A DNA stretch of 64,000 nt from Mesorhizobium wenxiniae. GTDB lineage: Bacteria; Pseudomonadota; Alphaproteobacteria; Rhizobiales; Rhizobiaceae. The position numbers and the translations under genes were made by a program. Positions 9,347 to 19,711 of the stretch are shown here, piece by piece (positions within the stretch are counted from its first letter, which is position 1; every line of letters begins with the position of its first letter). The notes beneath the pieces are model-generated. The model saw only the letters and a program-made list of their open reading frames with translations. It made no database searches and was not told where the DNA came from. The stretch covers positions 62,001 through 126,000 of the forward strand of contig NZ_NPKH01000001.1 in the NCBI RefSeq assembly GCF_002284535.1. Reading direction: 5' to 3'.

Positions 9347-11143
9347 ATGCCGATCTACAGGGCGCCGGTCCAGGACACACTGTTTGTGCTGAACGAGGTA
9401 CTGGGCTACCAACGCTATTCCAACCTTCCCGGATTTTCCGACGCGACGCCGGATGTGGTCGAGGCCATCCTCGCCGAGGGCGCCAAGCTCGCCGAAAACG
9501 TCATGCAGCCGCTGAACCGCGTCGGTGACATGGAAGGTTGCGCGCGCCATGACAATGGCTCGGTGAGTACCCCGAAAGGCTTCAAGGAGGCCTTCGACCA
9601 GTATCGCGATGGCGGCTGGATGGGACTGGCCGCACCCGTCGAATTTGGCGGCCAAGGTCTGCCTTACGCGGTGCATACTGCTGTTTCCGAATATATGGTT
9701 TCGGCCAACATGTCGCTGATGATGTATCCCGGCCTGACGCAGGGCGCGATCGCGGCGATCATTACTCACGGCACCGACGAGCAGAAGGCGATCTGGCTGC
9801 CGAAGCTGGTCGAGGGCGCCTGGACAGGCACCATGAACCTGACCGAGCCGCATTGCGGCACCGATCTCGGCCTGCTGCGCACTAAGGCGGTTCCCAACGG
9901 CGACGGCACCTACAGGATCTCAGGCCAGAAGATATTCATATCGGCCGGCGAGCACGACATGTCGGACAACATCGTCCACCTCGTGCTGGCCCGCATCGAG
10001 GGCGCACCGGAAGGCGTGAAGGGCATTTCGCTGTTCATCGTGCCGAAGCTCAAGCTCGATGCATCAGGCAATCCTGGCGAGAAGAACACCGTGTCCTGCG
10101 GCTCGATCGAGGAGAAGATGGGCATCCATGGCAATTCGACCTGCGTCATGAACTATGACGAGGCGCAAGGCACGCTGCTCGGCGAGGCCAATGGCGGGCT
10201 GAAGGCCATGTTCACGATGATGAACGAGGCCCGGCTCGGCGTCGGCCTGCAAGGGCTTTCTCTGTCGGAGGTCGCCTACCAGAACGCTGTGTCCTATGCC
10301 AAGGATCGCCTGCAGGGTCGCTCGTTGTCCGGGCCGAAGGCGCCGGACAAGAAAGCCGATCCGATCATCGTCCATCCCGACATCCGCCGCAGCCTGATGA
10401 CCATGAAGGCCTTCAACGAGGCCGGCCGCGCGCTGGCGCTGTGGACGGCGATCAAGTCGGACATCGCTCACCGTGCCAGTGACGACAAGGACCGCCAGGC
10501 TGCCGACGACTACACCGGCCTGATGACGCCGGTGGTCAAGGGCGTGCTCACCGACAAGGGTTTCGACCACGCGGTGATGGCGCAGCAAGTGTTCGGCGGC
10601 CACGGCTACATCGAAGAGCACGGCATGAGCCAGTTCGTGCGCGATGCCCGCATCGCCATGATTTACGAAGGCGCCAACGGCATCCAGGCACTCGACCTCG
10701 TCGGCCGCAAGCTGGCCTTGAATGGCGGCCGCGCCGTGCAGGCCTTCTTCAAGGAGGTCGGCGAATTCTGCGAGGAGAACCGCACCGACGAGAAGATGGC
10801 GCCTTTCACCAAGGCGCTGAAGAAGGGCCTCAACGATCTGCAGGCGGCGACGATGTGGCTGATGCAGAACGGCATGGCCAAGCCCGACAACGCCGGCGCC
10901 GCCTCGACCGACTACATGCATCTCTTCGGCCTGGTGGCGCTGGGCTACATGTGGGCGCAGATGGCCAAGGCAGCCGGGGCGAAATTGGCGAATGGCGCCA
11001 ATGGGCCTTCGACCTTCTACGACAGCAAGCTGGTGACGGCGCGCTTTTTCATGGAGCGGATTATGCCGGAGACGTCGGCGCATCTCGCCCGCATCTCCAG
11101 CGGCGCCGAGACATTGATGGCACTGCCGGCGGAAGCGTTCTAA
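9347..11143 (+). CDS. Acyl-CoA dehydrogenase with C-terminal extension (DmdC/FadE-like)
   Basis: This is an FAD-dependent acyl-CoA dehydrogenase of 598 residues. It is longer than the ~380-residue core family because of a C-terminal acyl-CoA dehydrogenase extension, as in the DmdC-like and FadE-like group. Visible motifs are the FAD/substrate segment [14 protein letters not shown] and the catalytic Glu in I-Y-E-G-A-N-G-I-Q. The frame continues upstream to 9227, but ATG 9347 has GGAGG 6 bases before it and matches family N-termini (M-P-I-Y-R-A-P). It is the first gene of a beta-oxidation operon under the MerR-type promoter. Acyl chain preference cannot be told from sequence. Confidence 0.9.
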   Translation: MPIYRAPVQDTLFVLNEVLGYQRYSNLPGFSDATPDVVEAILAEGAKLAENVMQPLNRVGDMEGCARHDNGSVSTPKGFKEAFDQYRDGGWMGLAAPVEFGGQGLPYAVHTAVSEYMVSANMSLMMYPGLTQGAIAAIITHGTDEQKAIWLPKLVEGAWTGTMNLTEPHCGTDLGLLRTKAVPNGDGTYRISGQKIFISAGEHDMSDNIVHLVLARIEGAPEGVKGISLFIVPKLKLDASGNPGEKNTVSCGSIEEKMGIHGNSTCVMNYDEAQGTLLGEANGGLKAMFTMMNEARLGVGLQGLSLSEVAYQNAVSYAKDRLQGRSLSGPKAPDKKADPIIVHPDIRRSLMTMKAFNEAGRALALWTAIKSDIAHRASDDKDRQAADDYTGLMTPVVKGVLTDKGFDHAVMAQQVFGGHGYIEEHGMSQFVRDARIAMIYEGANGIQALDLVGRKLALNGGRAVQAFFKEVGEFCEENRTDEKMAPFTKALKKGLNDLQAATMWLMQNGMAKPDNAGAASTDYMHLFGLVALGYMWAQMAKAAGAKLANGANGPSTFYDSKLVTARFFMERIMPETSAHLARISSGAETLMALPAEAF

Positions 11144-11196
11144 GCTCGACAGCGTCGGTACAGCCGGCCTTAACCTGTCGATACGCGGAGGAAATC

Positions 11197-12369
11197 GTGG
11201 CGACAAATCCTGCCGAAGTGCTTGCTTTGCCCAAACCCGCCTGGGCGGCAGACGAGGTCGGCATGCTCTACGACATGGCGCACCGCTTCATGTCGGAAGA
11301 GATCGCGCCGCGCTATGACGAGTTCGAGAAGAACGAGATGGTCGACCGCGAGTGCTGGCTGAAGGCGGGCGCGGCCGGTCTGCTCTGTGCCTCGATGCCG
11401 GAGGAATATGGCGGTTCGGGCGGGACATTCGCGCATGAGAGCGCCATCATCGAGGCGATCGGCCACGTCGGCGTCGACGGTTTCGGCATCGGCCTGCACA
11501 ATTCGATTGTCGCCCCTTATATCCTTCATTATGCCTCGGAAGAGCAGAAGAAGAGATGGCTGCCGAAACTGGCGACCGGCGAGCTGATCGGCGCCATCGC
11601 CATGACCGAGCCCGGCGCCGGCTCCGACCTGCAGGGGGTCAAGACGCGAGCCGAGAAGGATGGCAACCAGTACAAGGTCAACGGCTCGAAGACCTTCATC
11701 ACCAACGGCCAGCTCGCCAATTTCATCATAGTCGTCACCAAGACCGATCCGGAGAAGGGCGCCAAGGGCACTTCGCTGATCGTCGTCGAGACCGACGAGG
11801 TGGAAGGGTTCGAGCGTGGCCGCAACCTCGACAAGATCGGGCTCAAGGCCAACGACACGTCGGAACTGTTCTTCAACGATATGCGCGTGCCGACCTCCAA
11901 TCTGCTCGGCCACGAGGAAGGCCAGGGCTTCGTCCAGCTGATGCAGCAATTGCCGCAGGAGCGGCTGCAGATCGGCACTGGCGCCATCGCCATGATCGAG
12001 CGGGCGCTGGCGTTGACCATCGACTACGTCAAGGAGCGCAAAGCCTTCGGCAAGGCGATTATCGAATTCCAGAATACCCAGTTCAAGCTCGCCGAACTGA
12101 AGACCGAAGCTACCATCGGCCGGGTCTTCTACAACGACTGCGTCACACGCCATATCAATGGTGGCCTCGACCCGGCGACGGCCTCGATGGCCAAATACTG
12201 GCTGTCCGACCTCCAGGGAAAAGTCGTCGACGAGTGCCTTCAATTGCATGGCGGCTATGGCTACATGAATGAGTATCCGATCGCCCGCATGTTCCGCGAC
12301 GCTCGCGTCCAGCGTATCTACGGCGGCACCAACGAGATCATGAAATTGCTGATTGGACGCTCTCTCTGA
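11197..12369 (+). CDS. Acyl-CoA dehydrogenase, long-chain (LCAD/IVD) type
   Basis: This is a second acyl-CoA dehydrogenase of 390 residues. The GTG start at 11197 follows GCGGAGGAAATC; the frame is open further upstream inside the preceding gene without a better start. It has M-T-E-P-G-A-G-S-D-L, the ending R-I-Y-G-G-T-N-E-I-M-K, and A-K-Y-W-L-S-D-L-Q. The usual catalytic Glu of I-Y-E-G-T is Gly here, as in long-chain and isovaleryl-CoA dehydrogenases. In those enzymes the base is a Glu on another helix, here probably Glu255 in P-Q-E-R-L-Q-I-G. It feeds electrons to electron-transfer flavoprotein. The gap to the previous gene is 53 bases. Confidence 0.9.
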   Translation: MATNPAEVLALPKPAWAADEVGMLYDMAHRFMSEEIAPRYDEFEKNEMVDRECWLKAGAAGLLCASMPEEYGGSGGTFAHESAIIEAIGHVGVDGFGIGLHNSIVAPYILHYASEEQKKRWLPKLATGELIGAIAMTEPGAGSDLQGVKTRAEKDGNQYKVNGSKTFITNGQLANFIIVVTKTDPEKGAKGTSLIVVETDEVEGFERGRNLDKIGLKANDTSELFFNDMRVPTSNLLGHEEGQGFVQLMQQLPQERLQIGTGAIAMIERALALTIDYVKERKAFGKAIIEFQNTQFKLAELKTEATIGRVFYNDCVTRHINGGLDPATASMAKYWLSDLQGKVVDECLQLHGGYGYMNEYPIARMFRDARVQRIYGGTNEIMKLLIGRSL

Positions 12370-12400
12370 GCGACTTTTCGGCAAACCAAGGAGCAGGAAA

Positions 12401-13609
12401 ATGGCCGAAGCTTATGTCTATGACGCAGTACGAACGCCGCGCGGCAGGGGCAAGAAGGATGGCTCGCTGCACGAGGTGCCGGCGGTGCGGCTCGGCGCCA
12501 AGGTGCTTGAGGCGATCCGCGACCGCAATGGGCTGGATACCGGCATCGTCGACGACATCATCTTCGGTTGCGTCGACCCGGTCGGCGAGGCGGGTTCTGT
12601 CATTCCGCGTGCCGCCGCCTTCGAGGCGGGTTACGACACGAAAGCGCCCGGCATGCAAATCTCGCGTTTCTGCGCCTCTGGCCTGGACGCCATCAACTTC
12701 GGCGCGGCCAAGATCGCGCAAGGCGCCGACGAGATCGTCATCGCCGGCGGCGTCGAATCGATGTCGCGCGTCGGCATGGGCGCATCCGGCGGCGCCTGGT
12801 TCATGGATCCTTCGGTCGGCCTGCCGGGCTGGTTTGTGCCGCAAGGCATCTCGGCCGATCTGATCGCCACGAAATACCGCTTTTCGCGCGACGACGTCGA
12901 CGCCTATGCGGTCGAGAGCCAGAAGCGCGCCGCCAAAGCCTGGGGCGAAGGCCGCTTCAAGAATTCGGTGATCTCGATCAAGGATCAGAACGGCCTGACC
13001 ATCCTCGACCACGACGAGCACATGCGGCCTTCGACCGATATGCAGTCGCTGGCCGCACTCAACCCGTCCTTCGTCATGCCCGGCGAAATGGGCGGCTTCG
13101 ATGCCGTCGCGGTGCAGAAGCATCCCGAGGTGGAGGAGGTCAATCACGTCCACCACGCCGGCAATTCGTCCGGCATCGTCGATGGCGCGGCGGCCGTTCT
13201 GCTCGGCTCCAAGAAGGCTGGAAAGTCGCTCGGCCTGAAGCCGCGCGCTCGCATCCGTGCATTCGCCAATATCGGCTCGGAACCGGTGCTGATGCTGACC
13301 GGTCCGGTTGACGTGACCGAGAAGCTGCTGAAGCGCGCCAGGATGAAGCTGTCGGACATCGACCTGTTCGAGCTCAACGAGGCGTTCGCCTCGGTGGTGC
13401 TGCGCTACATGCAGGCTTTCGACATTTCGCACGATAGGATCAACGTCAATGGCGGCGCCATCGCCATGGGCCATCCGCTCGGCGCGACAGGTGCGATGAT
13501 CTTCGGAACGGTGCTGGACGAACTGGAGCGCCGCGACCTGAACACCGCGCTGGTGACGCTCTGCATCGGCGCCGGCATGGGCACCGCAACGATCATCGAA
13601 CGCGTCTGA
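12401..13609 (+). CDS. Acetyl-CoA C-acyltransferase (thiolase)
   Basis: This thiolase of 402 residues carries out the last step of beta-oxidation, cleaving 3-ketoacyl-CoA with CoA. The nucleophilic Cys is in [10 protein letters not shown]. The catalytic His is in [16 protein letters not shown], and the second Cys in [11 protein letters not shown] 12401 is preceded by AAGGAGCAGGAAA, and the family N-terminus [14 protein letters not shown] matches, so the longer frame from 12353 is rejected. Fourteen bases separate it from the FadJ-type gene, as expected for the two halves of a trifunctional-type complex. Confidence 0.93.
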   Translation: MAEAYVYDAVRTPRGRGKKDGSLHEVPAVRLGAKVLEAIRDRNGLDTGIVDDIIFGCVDPVGEAGSVIPRAAAFEAGYDTKAPGMQISRFCASGLDAINFGAAKIAQGADEIVIAGGVESMSRVGMGASGGAWFMDPSVGLPGWFVPQGISADLIATKYRFSRDDVDAYAVESQKRAAKAWGEGRFKNSVISIKDQNGLTILDHDEHMRPSTDMQSLAALNPSFVMPGEMGGFDAVAVQKHPEVEEVNHVHHAGNSSGIVDGAAAVLLGSKKAGKSLGLKPRARIRAFANIGSEPVLMLTGPVDVTEKLLKRARMKLSDIDLFELNEAFASVVLRYMQAFDISHDRINVNGGAIAMGHPLGATGAMIFGTVLDELERRDLNTALVTLCIGAGMGTATIIERV

Positions 13610-13623
13610 CCGGGAGAAAGACG

Positions 13624-15843
13624 ATGAGCTACACCAATTTCACCCTCAACATCGACGCTGACGGCATCGCGCTGGTCACCTGGGATATGCCTGGCCGCTC
13701 GATGAACGTCTTCACCGAAGAAGCGATGCTGGAACTGAACGCCATCGTCGACAAGGTGGCGACCGACGCGACGATAAAGGGGGCGGTGATCACCTCCGGC
13801 AAGGATAGTTTCTCTGGCGGCGCCGACATCACCATGCTGCAGAAGATGTTGGCGACCCTCGCCGCCGACAAAGCCAAGGACCTGGACAAGGCGACCAAGG
13901 CGCTGTTCGAAAATGCCGGCTATATGACCGGCCTGTTCCGCAAACTGGAAACCTCAGGCAAGCCGTGGGTGTCGGCGATCAACGGAACCTGCATGGGCGG
14001 CGCATTCGAGCTGTCGCTCGCTTGCCATGGCCGTGTCGCGGCCGATTCCGACAAGGTCAAGATGGCGCTTCCCGAAGTGAAGATCGGCATCTTCCCGGGC
14101 GCCGGCGGCACCCAGCGCGTGCCGCGGCTGACCGACCAGCAGCAGGCGCTGCAGATGCTGACCTCCGGCCAGATGCTGTCGCCGCAGAAGGCCAAGTCGA
14201 TGGGCCTGATCCACGAGATCGCCGAGCCGAAAAAGCTGGTCGAAACCGCCAAAGCCATGATCAAAAATGGCTTGAAGCCGGTGGCGCCGTGGGACGAGAA
14301 GGGCTTCAAGTTGCCCGGCGGCCCGGTTTATTCAGTGGCCGGCGCCAATCTGTGGCCTCCGGCAATCGCCATCCTGCGTCGCGAGACCTATGGCAACTAC
14401 CCTGCCGCCGCCGCCATCCTAAAATGCGTCTATGAAGGCCTGCTGGTGCCGTTCGACACCGCCTTGCGCATCGAGCAGCGCTATTTCACCGAGATCATGC
14501 AGACCAGGGAAGCGGCGGCGATGATCCGCTCGCTGTTCGTGTCGCTGCAGGAACTGAACAAGGGCGCGCGTCGTCCGAGCGGCGTGCCGGAATCCAAGTT
14601 CAAGAAGATCGGCGTGCTCGGCGCCGGTTTCATGGGCGCCGGCATCGCCTATGTCACGGCCAAGGCCGGCATTCCGGTGGTGCTGCTCGACCGCGACATG
14701 GAAGCTGCCGCCAAGGGCAAGGCGCATTCGGACAGCCTGATCTCGGATCAGGTCAGGAAGGGCCGCGCCAAGCCAGAGGACAAGGACAGGCTGCTGTCGC
14801 TGATCACGCCGACGGCAGACTATGCCGACCTCGCAGGCTGCGACCTGGTGGTCGAGGCGGTGTTCGAGGATTCGGGCGTCAAGAAGGACGCCACCGAAAA
14901 GGCGGAGGCCATGCTGAAGCCGTCGGCGGTCTTCGCGTCGAACACGTCCACCATCCCGATCACGTCGCTGGCGAAGAATTCGGCGCGGCCGAAGAATTTT
15001 ATCGGCATCCATTTCTTCTCGCCGGTCGACAAGATGATGCTGGTCGAGATCATTTTGGGCAAGAAGACGGGCGACAAGGCGCTGGGCGCCGCGATCGACT
15101 TCGTCCGCGCCATCAAGAAGACGCCGATCGTCGTCAACGACACGCGCGGCTTCTACGTCAACCGCTGCGTGCTGCGCTACATGTCGGAAGCCTACAAGAT
15201 GCTGATCGAGGGCGTTCCGGCGCCGATGATCGAGAACGCGGCGAAGGCCGCCGGCATGCCGGTCGGTCCTTTGGCGCTCACGGACGAGACGGCGATCGAC
15301 CTCGCGCAGAAGATCATGAAGCAGACCATGCGCGATCTCGGCGAAAACGCGGTCGACCCGAAGCAGATGGCGCTGATCAACACGCTGGTCGACACGCATG
15401 GTCGCTTTGGCCGCAAGAACGGCAAGGGTTTTTACGACTATCCGCAAAAGCCTGCCAAGAAGAAGTTGTGGCCGGGCGTGAAGGATCTCTATCCGCAGTT
15501 GGCGCCTGAAAAGGTCGACTATGAGGAACTGAAGCAGCGGCTCCTGGTCACCATCGCGCTAGAGGCGGCGCGGGTGATGGAGGAGGGCATCGTCACCGAT
15601 CCGCGCGAAGCCGATGTCGGCTCGATCCTCGCCTTCGGCTTCGCGCCCTTTACCGGCGGCGTGCTGTCCTACATCGACGGCATCGGCGCAAAGAAATTCG
15701 TCAAGATCGCCAAGGGCCTGCAAAAGAAGTACGGCGCCGAGTTCAAGGCGCCCAAGCTCCTGCTCGACATGGCGGAGAAGGGCGAGACTTTCTACGAACG
15801 CTTCGATCCCTATGCCAGGAGCGAAGCCAAGAAGGCGGCGTGA
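13624..15843 (+). CDS. Fused enoyl-CoA hydratase / 3-hydroxyacyl-CoA dehydrogenase (FadJ/FadB type)
   Basis: This is a 739-residue bifunctional beta-oxidation protein. Residues ~1-310 are a crotonase domain (oxyanion-hole segments F-S-G-G-A-D-I-T and M-G-G-A-F-E-L). From ~330 the NAD-binding Rossmann fold begins with [13 protein letters not shown]. It continues with A-S-N-T-S-T-I-P-I and I-G-I-H-F-F-S-P-V and two C-terminal dehydrogenase helical domains with [14 protein letters not shown]. It hydrates 2-enoyl-CoA and oxidises the 3-hydroxyacyl-CoA. It is the last gene of the operon. Its stop codon is the loop of a perfect 10-bp hairpin. Confidence 0.94.
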   Translation: MSYTNFTLNIDADGIALVTWDMPGRSMNVFTEEAMLELNAIVDKVATDATIKGAVITSGKDSFSGGADITMLQKMLATLAADKAKDLDKATKALFENAGYMTGLFRKLETSGKPWVSAINGTCMGGAFELSLACHGRVAADSDKVKMALPEVKIGIFPGAGGTQRVPRLTDQQQALQMLTSGQMLSPQKAKSMGLIHEIAEPKKLVETAKAMIKNGLKPVAPWDEKGFKLPGGPVYSVAGANLWPPAIAILRRETYGNYPAAAAILKCVYEGLLVPFDTALRIEQRYFTEIMQTREAAAMIRSLFVSLQELNKGARRPSGVPESKFKKIGVLGAGFMGAGIAYVTAKAGIPVVLLDRDMEAAAKGKAHSDSLISDQVRKGRAKPEDKDRLLSLITPTADYADLAGCDLVVEAVFEDSGVKKDATEKAEAMLKPSAVFASNTSTIPITSLAKNSARPKNFIGIHFFSPVDKMMLVEIILGKKTGDKALGAAIDFVRAIKKTPIVVNDTRGFYVNRCVLRYMSEAYKMLIEGVPAPMIENAAKAAGMPVGPLALTDETAIDLAQKIMKQTMRDLGENAVDPKQMALINTLVDTHGRFGRKNGKGFYDYPQKPAKKKLWPGVKDLYPQLAPEKVDYEELKQRLLVTIALEAARVMEEGIVTDPREADVGSILAFGFAPFTGGVLSYIDGIGAKKFVKIAKGLQKKYGAEFKAPKLLLDMAEKGETFYERFDPYARSEAKKAA

Positions 15844-15853
15844 CGCCGCCTTC
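15831..15853 (+). terminator. Hairpin around the fadJ-type stop codon
   Basis: GAAGGCGGCG (15831-15840) and CGCCGCCTTC (15844-15853) pair perfectly, with the TGA stop codon as the 3-base loop. No T-run follows, so this is not a classic intrinsic terminator. It could stabilise the 3' end or mark a Rho-dependent end. Confidence 0.4.
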
Positions 15854-15925
15854 GGTGGTGGACAAAATCACGGCCACCGGTTAGAACGGAGAAGGTATTT
15901 TTTCCTGTTCTGAAGGAGAGCAAAA

Positions 15926-16576
15926 GTGCTCTCGCATGACCGCGTATGGGCCGCCATCGATGCTCTCGCCGAGCGCTATTCGCTCTCGGCCTCCGGGCTG
16001 GCGAAACGCGCGGGCCTCGATTCGACTGCCTTCAACAAGTCGAAGCGGCTGTCCTCGGACGGGCGGCCGCGCTGGCCGTCGACCGAATCGCTGGCCAAGA
16101 TCATCGAGGCGACGGGCGCCTCGCTCGACGAATTCACGGGGCTGGTCGAAGGCCGGGGCAAGCCCGTTCCCGGATCTCTGCCCGCACAGAGGTCTTCGGT
16201 GCCGCTGCTCGGCTTCGCCCAGGCCGGCGCCGGCGGCTTCTTCGATGATGCCGGTTTTCCGGCGGGGCAGGGCTGGGACCTGATCGAGCTTCCGGCACAG
16301 GCGACCGAAACCTCCTATGCGCTGCAGGTTCAGGGCGATTCCATGCTGCCGCTCTACCGCAATGGCGACGTGCTGATCGTCGAGCCGGGCGCTGCCACCC
16401 GCAAGGGCGACCGGGTCGTCGTCAAGACCAATGCCGGCGAGGTCATGGCCAAGGTGCTGGACCGTCAGTCGTCGAAGTCGATCATGCTGGTCTCGCTCAA
16501 TCCCGATCACCCGGACCGCGAAATCCCTATGCGCGATGTCGAATGGGTGGCGCGGATTGTCTGGGCAAGTCAGTAG
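15926..16576 (+). CDS. S24-family LexA/CI-like regulator with N-terminal HTH
   Basis: This is a 216-residue protein with an N-terminal helix-turn-helix (L-S-A-S-G-L-A-K-R-A-G-L-D-S-T-A-F-N-K-S-K) and a C-terminal S24 peptidase fold. Catalytic Ser139 is in Q-G-D-S-M and the general-base Lys is probably Lys176 in M-A-K-V-L. The fold resembles LexA, UmuD and phage CI repressors. Unlike CI there are no phage genes nearby, and related single-copy proteins are common in rhizobial chromosomes. The GTG start 15926 has GAAGGAGAG upstream. No clear Ala-Gly autocleavage site stands out, though Q-A-G-A-G-G near residue 110 is a candidate. The regulated genes are unknown. Confidence 0.85.
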   Translation: MLSHDRVWAAIDALAERYSLSASGLAKRAGLDSTAFNKSKRLSSDGRPRWPSTESLAKIIEATGASLDEFTGLVEGRGKPVPGSLPAQRSSVPLLGFAQAGAGGFFDDAGFPAGQGWDLIELPAQATETSYALQVQGDSMLPLYRNGDVLIVEPGAATRKGDRVVVKTNAGEVMAKVLDRQSSKSIMLVSLNPDHPDREIPMRDVEWVARIVWASQ

Positions 16577-16585
16577 GGGCCGCCA

Positions 16586-17443
16586 GTGCGTCCGCTACAT
16601 ACAGCCGCTGCTGTGTTGACGATCTTGGTTATGGGGGCTACGATCGTCGCCGGCGGCCGCGCCGTGCTTCAAGGCGAAAACGGCCGTGTCGCGGCTCGAG
16701 CGCAGGCTGGCATGGCGGCGCAATCCGACCCGCCTGCCACATCAGCGATCCCGCGACCCAAGGCGGCAAGGCCGGAGGCGCATTCCAGGGCCATCGATCC
16801 CGAGGTTGTCGCGCCGCCGCAGCTTCAGCCCGAAGAGCTTGAACGGGTCGAGCCGCGCGCCCCGCTGAGTGACCTGGCGCTGGCCGGACCCCCCAAACCG
16901 CCCAAATTGAAAATGCCCGACGACTGGAACGGGACAAAACTGTTCCAGCCGGTTGCGCCGGCCGCCGGTGTGATCGAGGCCAAGGGCTACTCGGTCGCGA
17001 TTTCGGGTATCGACATCGTCAGGCAGGACGAGACTTGCGCCGACGGCGGCAAGTCCTGGACGTGTGGCAGCCGGGCGCGAACGGCGTTCCGTGCTTTCCT
17101 GCGCGGCCGGGCGGTGGTTTGCGCGGTGCCGCCCGAAGGCGGCCGCGACCTGATCGCCGCCGAATGCCGCGTTGGCAACCAGGATGTCGGTCAGTGGTTG
17201 ATCGAAAACGGGTGGGCGCGCGCAGCAGAGGGTGGCCCTTACGTCGAGGCCGGCGAGAAGGCGCGTACAGCGAGGAAGGGCATTTTCGGGCCGGCGCCCA
17301 GTCTCGCCGGCCTGCCTCCGGCACCAGCCCCTGTCGCGGCAGCGCAGCCGACGCAGCTGATTCTCGACCCGTCGGCGACGGCTTCGCCGCCAACCGAGAC
17401 GACGGCTACGCCGCCAGCTGACCAGCCAGCGCCTTCTGAATGA
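16586..17443 (+). CDS. Secreted thermonuclease-like (SNase fold) protein
   Basis: This is a 285-residue envelope protein with an N-terminal hydrophobic signal or anchor (residues ~5-25), an Ala/Pro-rich linker to ~115, then a staphylococcal-nuclease-like fold. The fold contains [25 protein letters not shown] and N-G-W-A-R-A, and the protein ends in a Pro/Thr-rich tail. Canonical nuclease catalytic residues (Asp, Arg, Glu, Arg) are only partly recognisable, so activity is uncertain. The GTG start sits 9 bases after the S24 gene stop, which suggests co-transcription. Its last 38 bases overlap the end of the convergent lysK coding region. Confidence 0.8.
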   Translation: MRPLHTAAAVLTILVMGATIVAGGRAVLQGENGRVAARAQAGMAAQSDPPATSAIPRPKAARPEAHSRAIDPEVVAPPQLQPEELERVEPRAPLSDLALAGPPKPPKLKMPDDWNGTKLFQPVAPAAGVIEAKGYSVAISGIDIVRQDETCADGGKSWTCGSRARTAFRAFLRGRAVVCAVPPEGGRDLIAAECRVGNQDVGQWLIENGWARAAEGGPYVEAGEKARTARKGIFGPAPSLAGLPPAPAPVAAAQPTQLILDPSATASPPTETTATPPADQPAPSE

Positions 17444-19055
17444 GGGCGCGGGTTTCTGCGATGCCGTAGAGCGCGGCGAAGGAACCGAAGCGTGGGCCGC
17501 GCTCCTGTCCGATCAGCACCTGGTAGATCATCTGGAAAAAGGCGACGGACACGCCCGGCCCGCCCTCCGGGCTCTGCTTCGAATGGTCCTGATAGCGTTC
17601 GATCTTGCGCGCGACGTTGAGGGCGGCATTCTGGATCACCTCGCCATCGGCATCTGGCGGCAACGCGGCGAGCGCCTCGGAGAGTTTCGTCAGCGCCTCG
17701 CGCTCGACCGCGTCGGCGGCCCGGTACACCTTGGCCGGCTTCACGAAATCGTCGAAATAGCGGATCGCATATTCGGCCAGCCGGTCGAGCTCGGGATGGG
17801 TCTTCGGCGTCACGCCCGATGTGTGGCGCGAAATGAACCCCCACAGCACGTCCTTGTTCTGGGCGTTGGAGGCGCTGACCAGATTGAGCAGCAGCGCGAA
17901 CGACACCGGCAGGTCGACGACAGGCGGGTTACCGTCATGCATGTGCCAGACGGGGTTTCCCAGCCGCTCCTTCCACTCCTGCCGGCGATAGGCGGACAAA
18001 AAGGCGTAATACTCGTCCACCGCCTTCGGAATGACGTCGAAATAGAGCTTCTTTGCCTGCCGCGGCCGCTGGTACATGTAGAGTTCGAGGCTTTCGGTCG
18101 GCGCGTAGGTCAGCCACTCGTCTATGGTCAGTCCGTTGCCCTTCGACTTCGAAATCTTCTGGCCGTTCTCGTCCAGGAACAGCTCATAGACGAAATGCTC
18201 CGGCGCCCGCCCGCCCAGGATATTGCAGATACGGTCGTAGATCACCGCATTCGTCTGGTGGTCTTTGCCGAACATTTCGAAATCGACGCCGAGCGCCGCC
18301 CAGCGCATGCCGAAATCCGGCTTCCATTGCAGCTTCACCCTGCCGCCGGTTATGGGCAGCGTGGTTTCGGTGCCGTCATCATCGAAGGTGATAGTGCCGG
18401 CCTTGGCGTCGACACGCTTCATGGGGACGTAAAGCACGCGGCCACTTTTGGGGGAAATCGGCAAGAACGGACTGTAGGTCGCCTGACGCTCCTCTCCGAG
18501 CGTCGGCAGCATCACGTCCATAATCTTATCGAAACGTTCGGCAGCGCGCAGCAGAACGTCGTCGAAACGGCCAGCCTTGTAGTATTCCGTCGCGCTGGCG
18601 AACTCGTAGTCGAAGCCGAACGTGTCCAGGAAACGGCAAAGCATTGCGTTGTTGTGGTCTGCGAAGCTCGCATAGTCGCCGCCGAAAGGGTTGGGGACGG
18701 ACGAGAGCGGCTTGTGCAGGTGCGGCTCGAGTGCGGCGCGATCGGGGACGTTGTCCGGAATCTTCCGCATGCCGTCCATGTCGTCGGAAAAGCACAATAT
18801 TTTGGTCTTGACCGCGTCCCGGGTGAGGACGCGGAAGGCATGGCGCACCATCGAGGTGCGTGCGACCTCGCCGAAAGTACCGATGTGCGGCAGCCCCGAC
18901 GGACCGTAGCCGGTCTCAAACAGAACGGTCTCGGGAAAATCAGTGTCTTTGTAGCGCCCGACGATCTTCCTGGCTTCTTCGAACGGCCACGCCTTGCTTT
19001 CAGCCGCTGCCGCAAGCACCTCGGGATTGAGATCGACAATGTTTGATCCCGCCAT
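17406..19055 (-). CDS. lysK: Lysyl-tRNA synthetase, class I
   Basis: This enzyme of 549 residues charges tRNA-Lys. It is the class I (archaeal-type) form also used by alphaproteobacteria, not the class II LysS. The HIGH-like signature P-H-I-G-T is at residues 56-60 and the KMSKS-like K-I-S-K-S-K-G-N-G near residue 300. The C-terminal anticodon-binding part is helical. It is transcribed alone. The 3' end overlaps the convergent nuclease-like gene by 38 bases, so the two transcripts must be partly antisense to each other. Confidence 0.96.
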   Translation of the reverse strand: MAGSNIVDLNPEVLAAAAESKAWPFEEARKIVGRYKDTDFPETVLFETGYGPSGLPHIGTFGEVARTSMVRHAFRVLTRDAVKTKILCFSDDMDGMRKIPDNVPDRAALEPHLHKPLSSVPNPFGGDYASFADHNNAMLCRFLDTFGFDYEFASATEYYKAGRFDDVLLRAAERFDKIMDVMLPTLGEERQATYSPFLPISPKSGRVLYVPMKRVDAKAGTITFDDDGTETTLPITGGRVKLQWKPDFGMRWAALGVDFEMFGKDHQTNAVIYDRICNILGGRAPEHFVYELFLDENGQKISKSKGNGLTIDEWLTYAPTESLELYMYQRPRQAKKLYFDVIPKAVDEYYAFLSAYRRQEWKERLGNPVWHMHDGNPPVVDLPVSFALLLNLVSASNAQNKDVLWGFISRHTSGVTPKTHPELDRLAEYAIRYFDDFVKPAKVYRAADAVEREALTKLSEALAALPPDADGEVIQNAALNVARKIERYQDHSKQSPEGGPGVSVAFFQMIYQVLIGQERGPRFGSFAALYGIAETRALIQKALAGQLAA

Positions 19056-19221
19056 GTCACTGTTTCCAAATCGTTCGCCGGCATCGCCGCAAATGGGGGC
19101 CGGAAGAGGTTTTCAACCGGTCTCTAGGCGTGCCTGCCATGGGCGTCAACGATCGCGGCTCTTTTTCCTTGCGGCGTCGGTGCCGCGTTCCTAACTTCGG
19201 AGCCCGTTTGAGGAGTTTTAA

Positions 19222-19632
19222 ATGTCGTTGCCGCCGCATGAAGCCCTGATCTATCTGATGGTCATCACCTCCGCGTCCGATCGCGACATGACCAATGTCG
19301 AACTGGCGCGGATCGGCGACGTCGTCCGCTCATGGCCGGTGTTCGAGGATTTCGACCACGACCGGCTGGTCGGCGTCGCCCAGGACTGCCAAAAGATGCT
19401 GCACGAAAAGGACGGGCTGGAAGGCGTTTTGGCGCGGGTCGCTGAAGCACTGCCCGAACGCCTGCTTGATACCGCTTATGCCGCAGCCTTCGAGGTTGCG
19501 GCCGTCGACCTCGAAATGCGTTTGGAGGAGGTGAGGGTGCTGCAGCTTATCCGTCGCCAACTCGATCTCGACACGCTCACCGTCGCCGCCATCGCCCGTG
19601 CCGCCAAGGCCCGCCTGCGCACGTTGACTTGA
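19222..19632 (+). CDS. TerB-family (tellurite-resistance-like) cytosolic protein
   Basis: This is a small all-helical acidic protein of 136 residues with the TerB-like pattern. That pattern includes A-L-I-Y-L-M-V-I-T-S-A-S-D-R-D-M-T-N-V-E, a conserved acidic metal-binding segment, and A-A-A-F-E-V-A-A-V-D-L-E-M-R-L-E-E. TerB proteins bind divalent metal and are linked to stress or phage responses when found in ter operons, but here no ter genes are nearby. GAGGAGTT precedes ATG 19222. It is a stand-alone gene and its function is unknown. Confidence 0.8.
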   Translation: MSLPPHEALIYLMVITSASDRDMTNVELARIGDVVRSWPVFEDFDHDRLVGVAQDCQKMLHEKDGLEGVLARVAEALPERLLDTAYAAAFEVAAVDLEMRLEEVRVLQLIRRQLDLDTLTVAAIARAAKARLRTLT

Positions 19633-19649
19633 TCCAGGCCCTGAAGACT

Positions 19650-19711
19650 CAGAAAAGTGACCGGACCGGACTAGAAAACTGACCGGACCGGATCAGAAAA
19701 AACTGACCGGG
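19650..19711. repeat. Three tandem ~20-bp units derived from the end of the binding-protein gene
   Basis: Three units are built on AGAAAA followed by (G/C)TGACCGG and, in the first two, ACCGGA: 19650-19670, 19671-19692 and 19693-19711. The third unit is the last codons plus stop of the minus-strand gene (encoding P-V-S-F-F). The first two lie downstream of the stop, so the array looks like tandem duplication of the gene's 3' tip. Confidence 0.65.

Noticed and set aside
10064..11206. 380-codon frame antisense to acyl-CoA dehydrogenase
   Set aside because: Shadow of a gene with strong family motifs.
15926..16576. S24 repressor-like gene considered as a phage repressor
   Set aside because: No phage genes on either side, and related single-copy genes are usual in rhizobial chromosomes.
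17583..19046. 487-codon frame antisense to lysK
   Set aside because: No recognisable domain; lysK motifs are convincing on the other strand.
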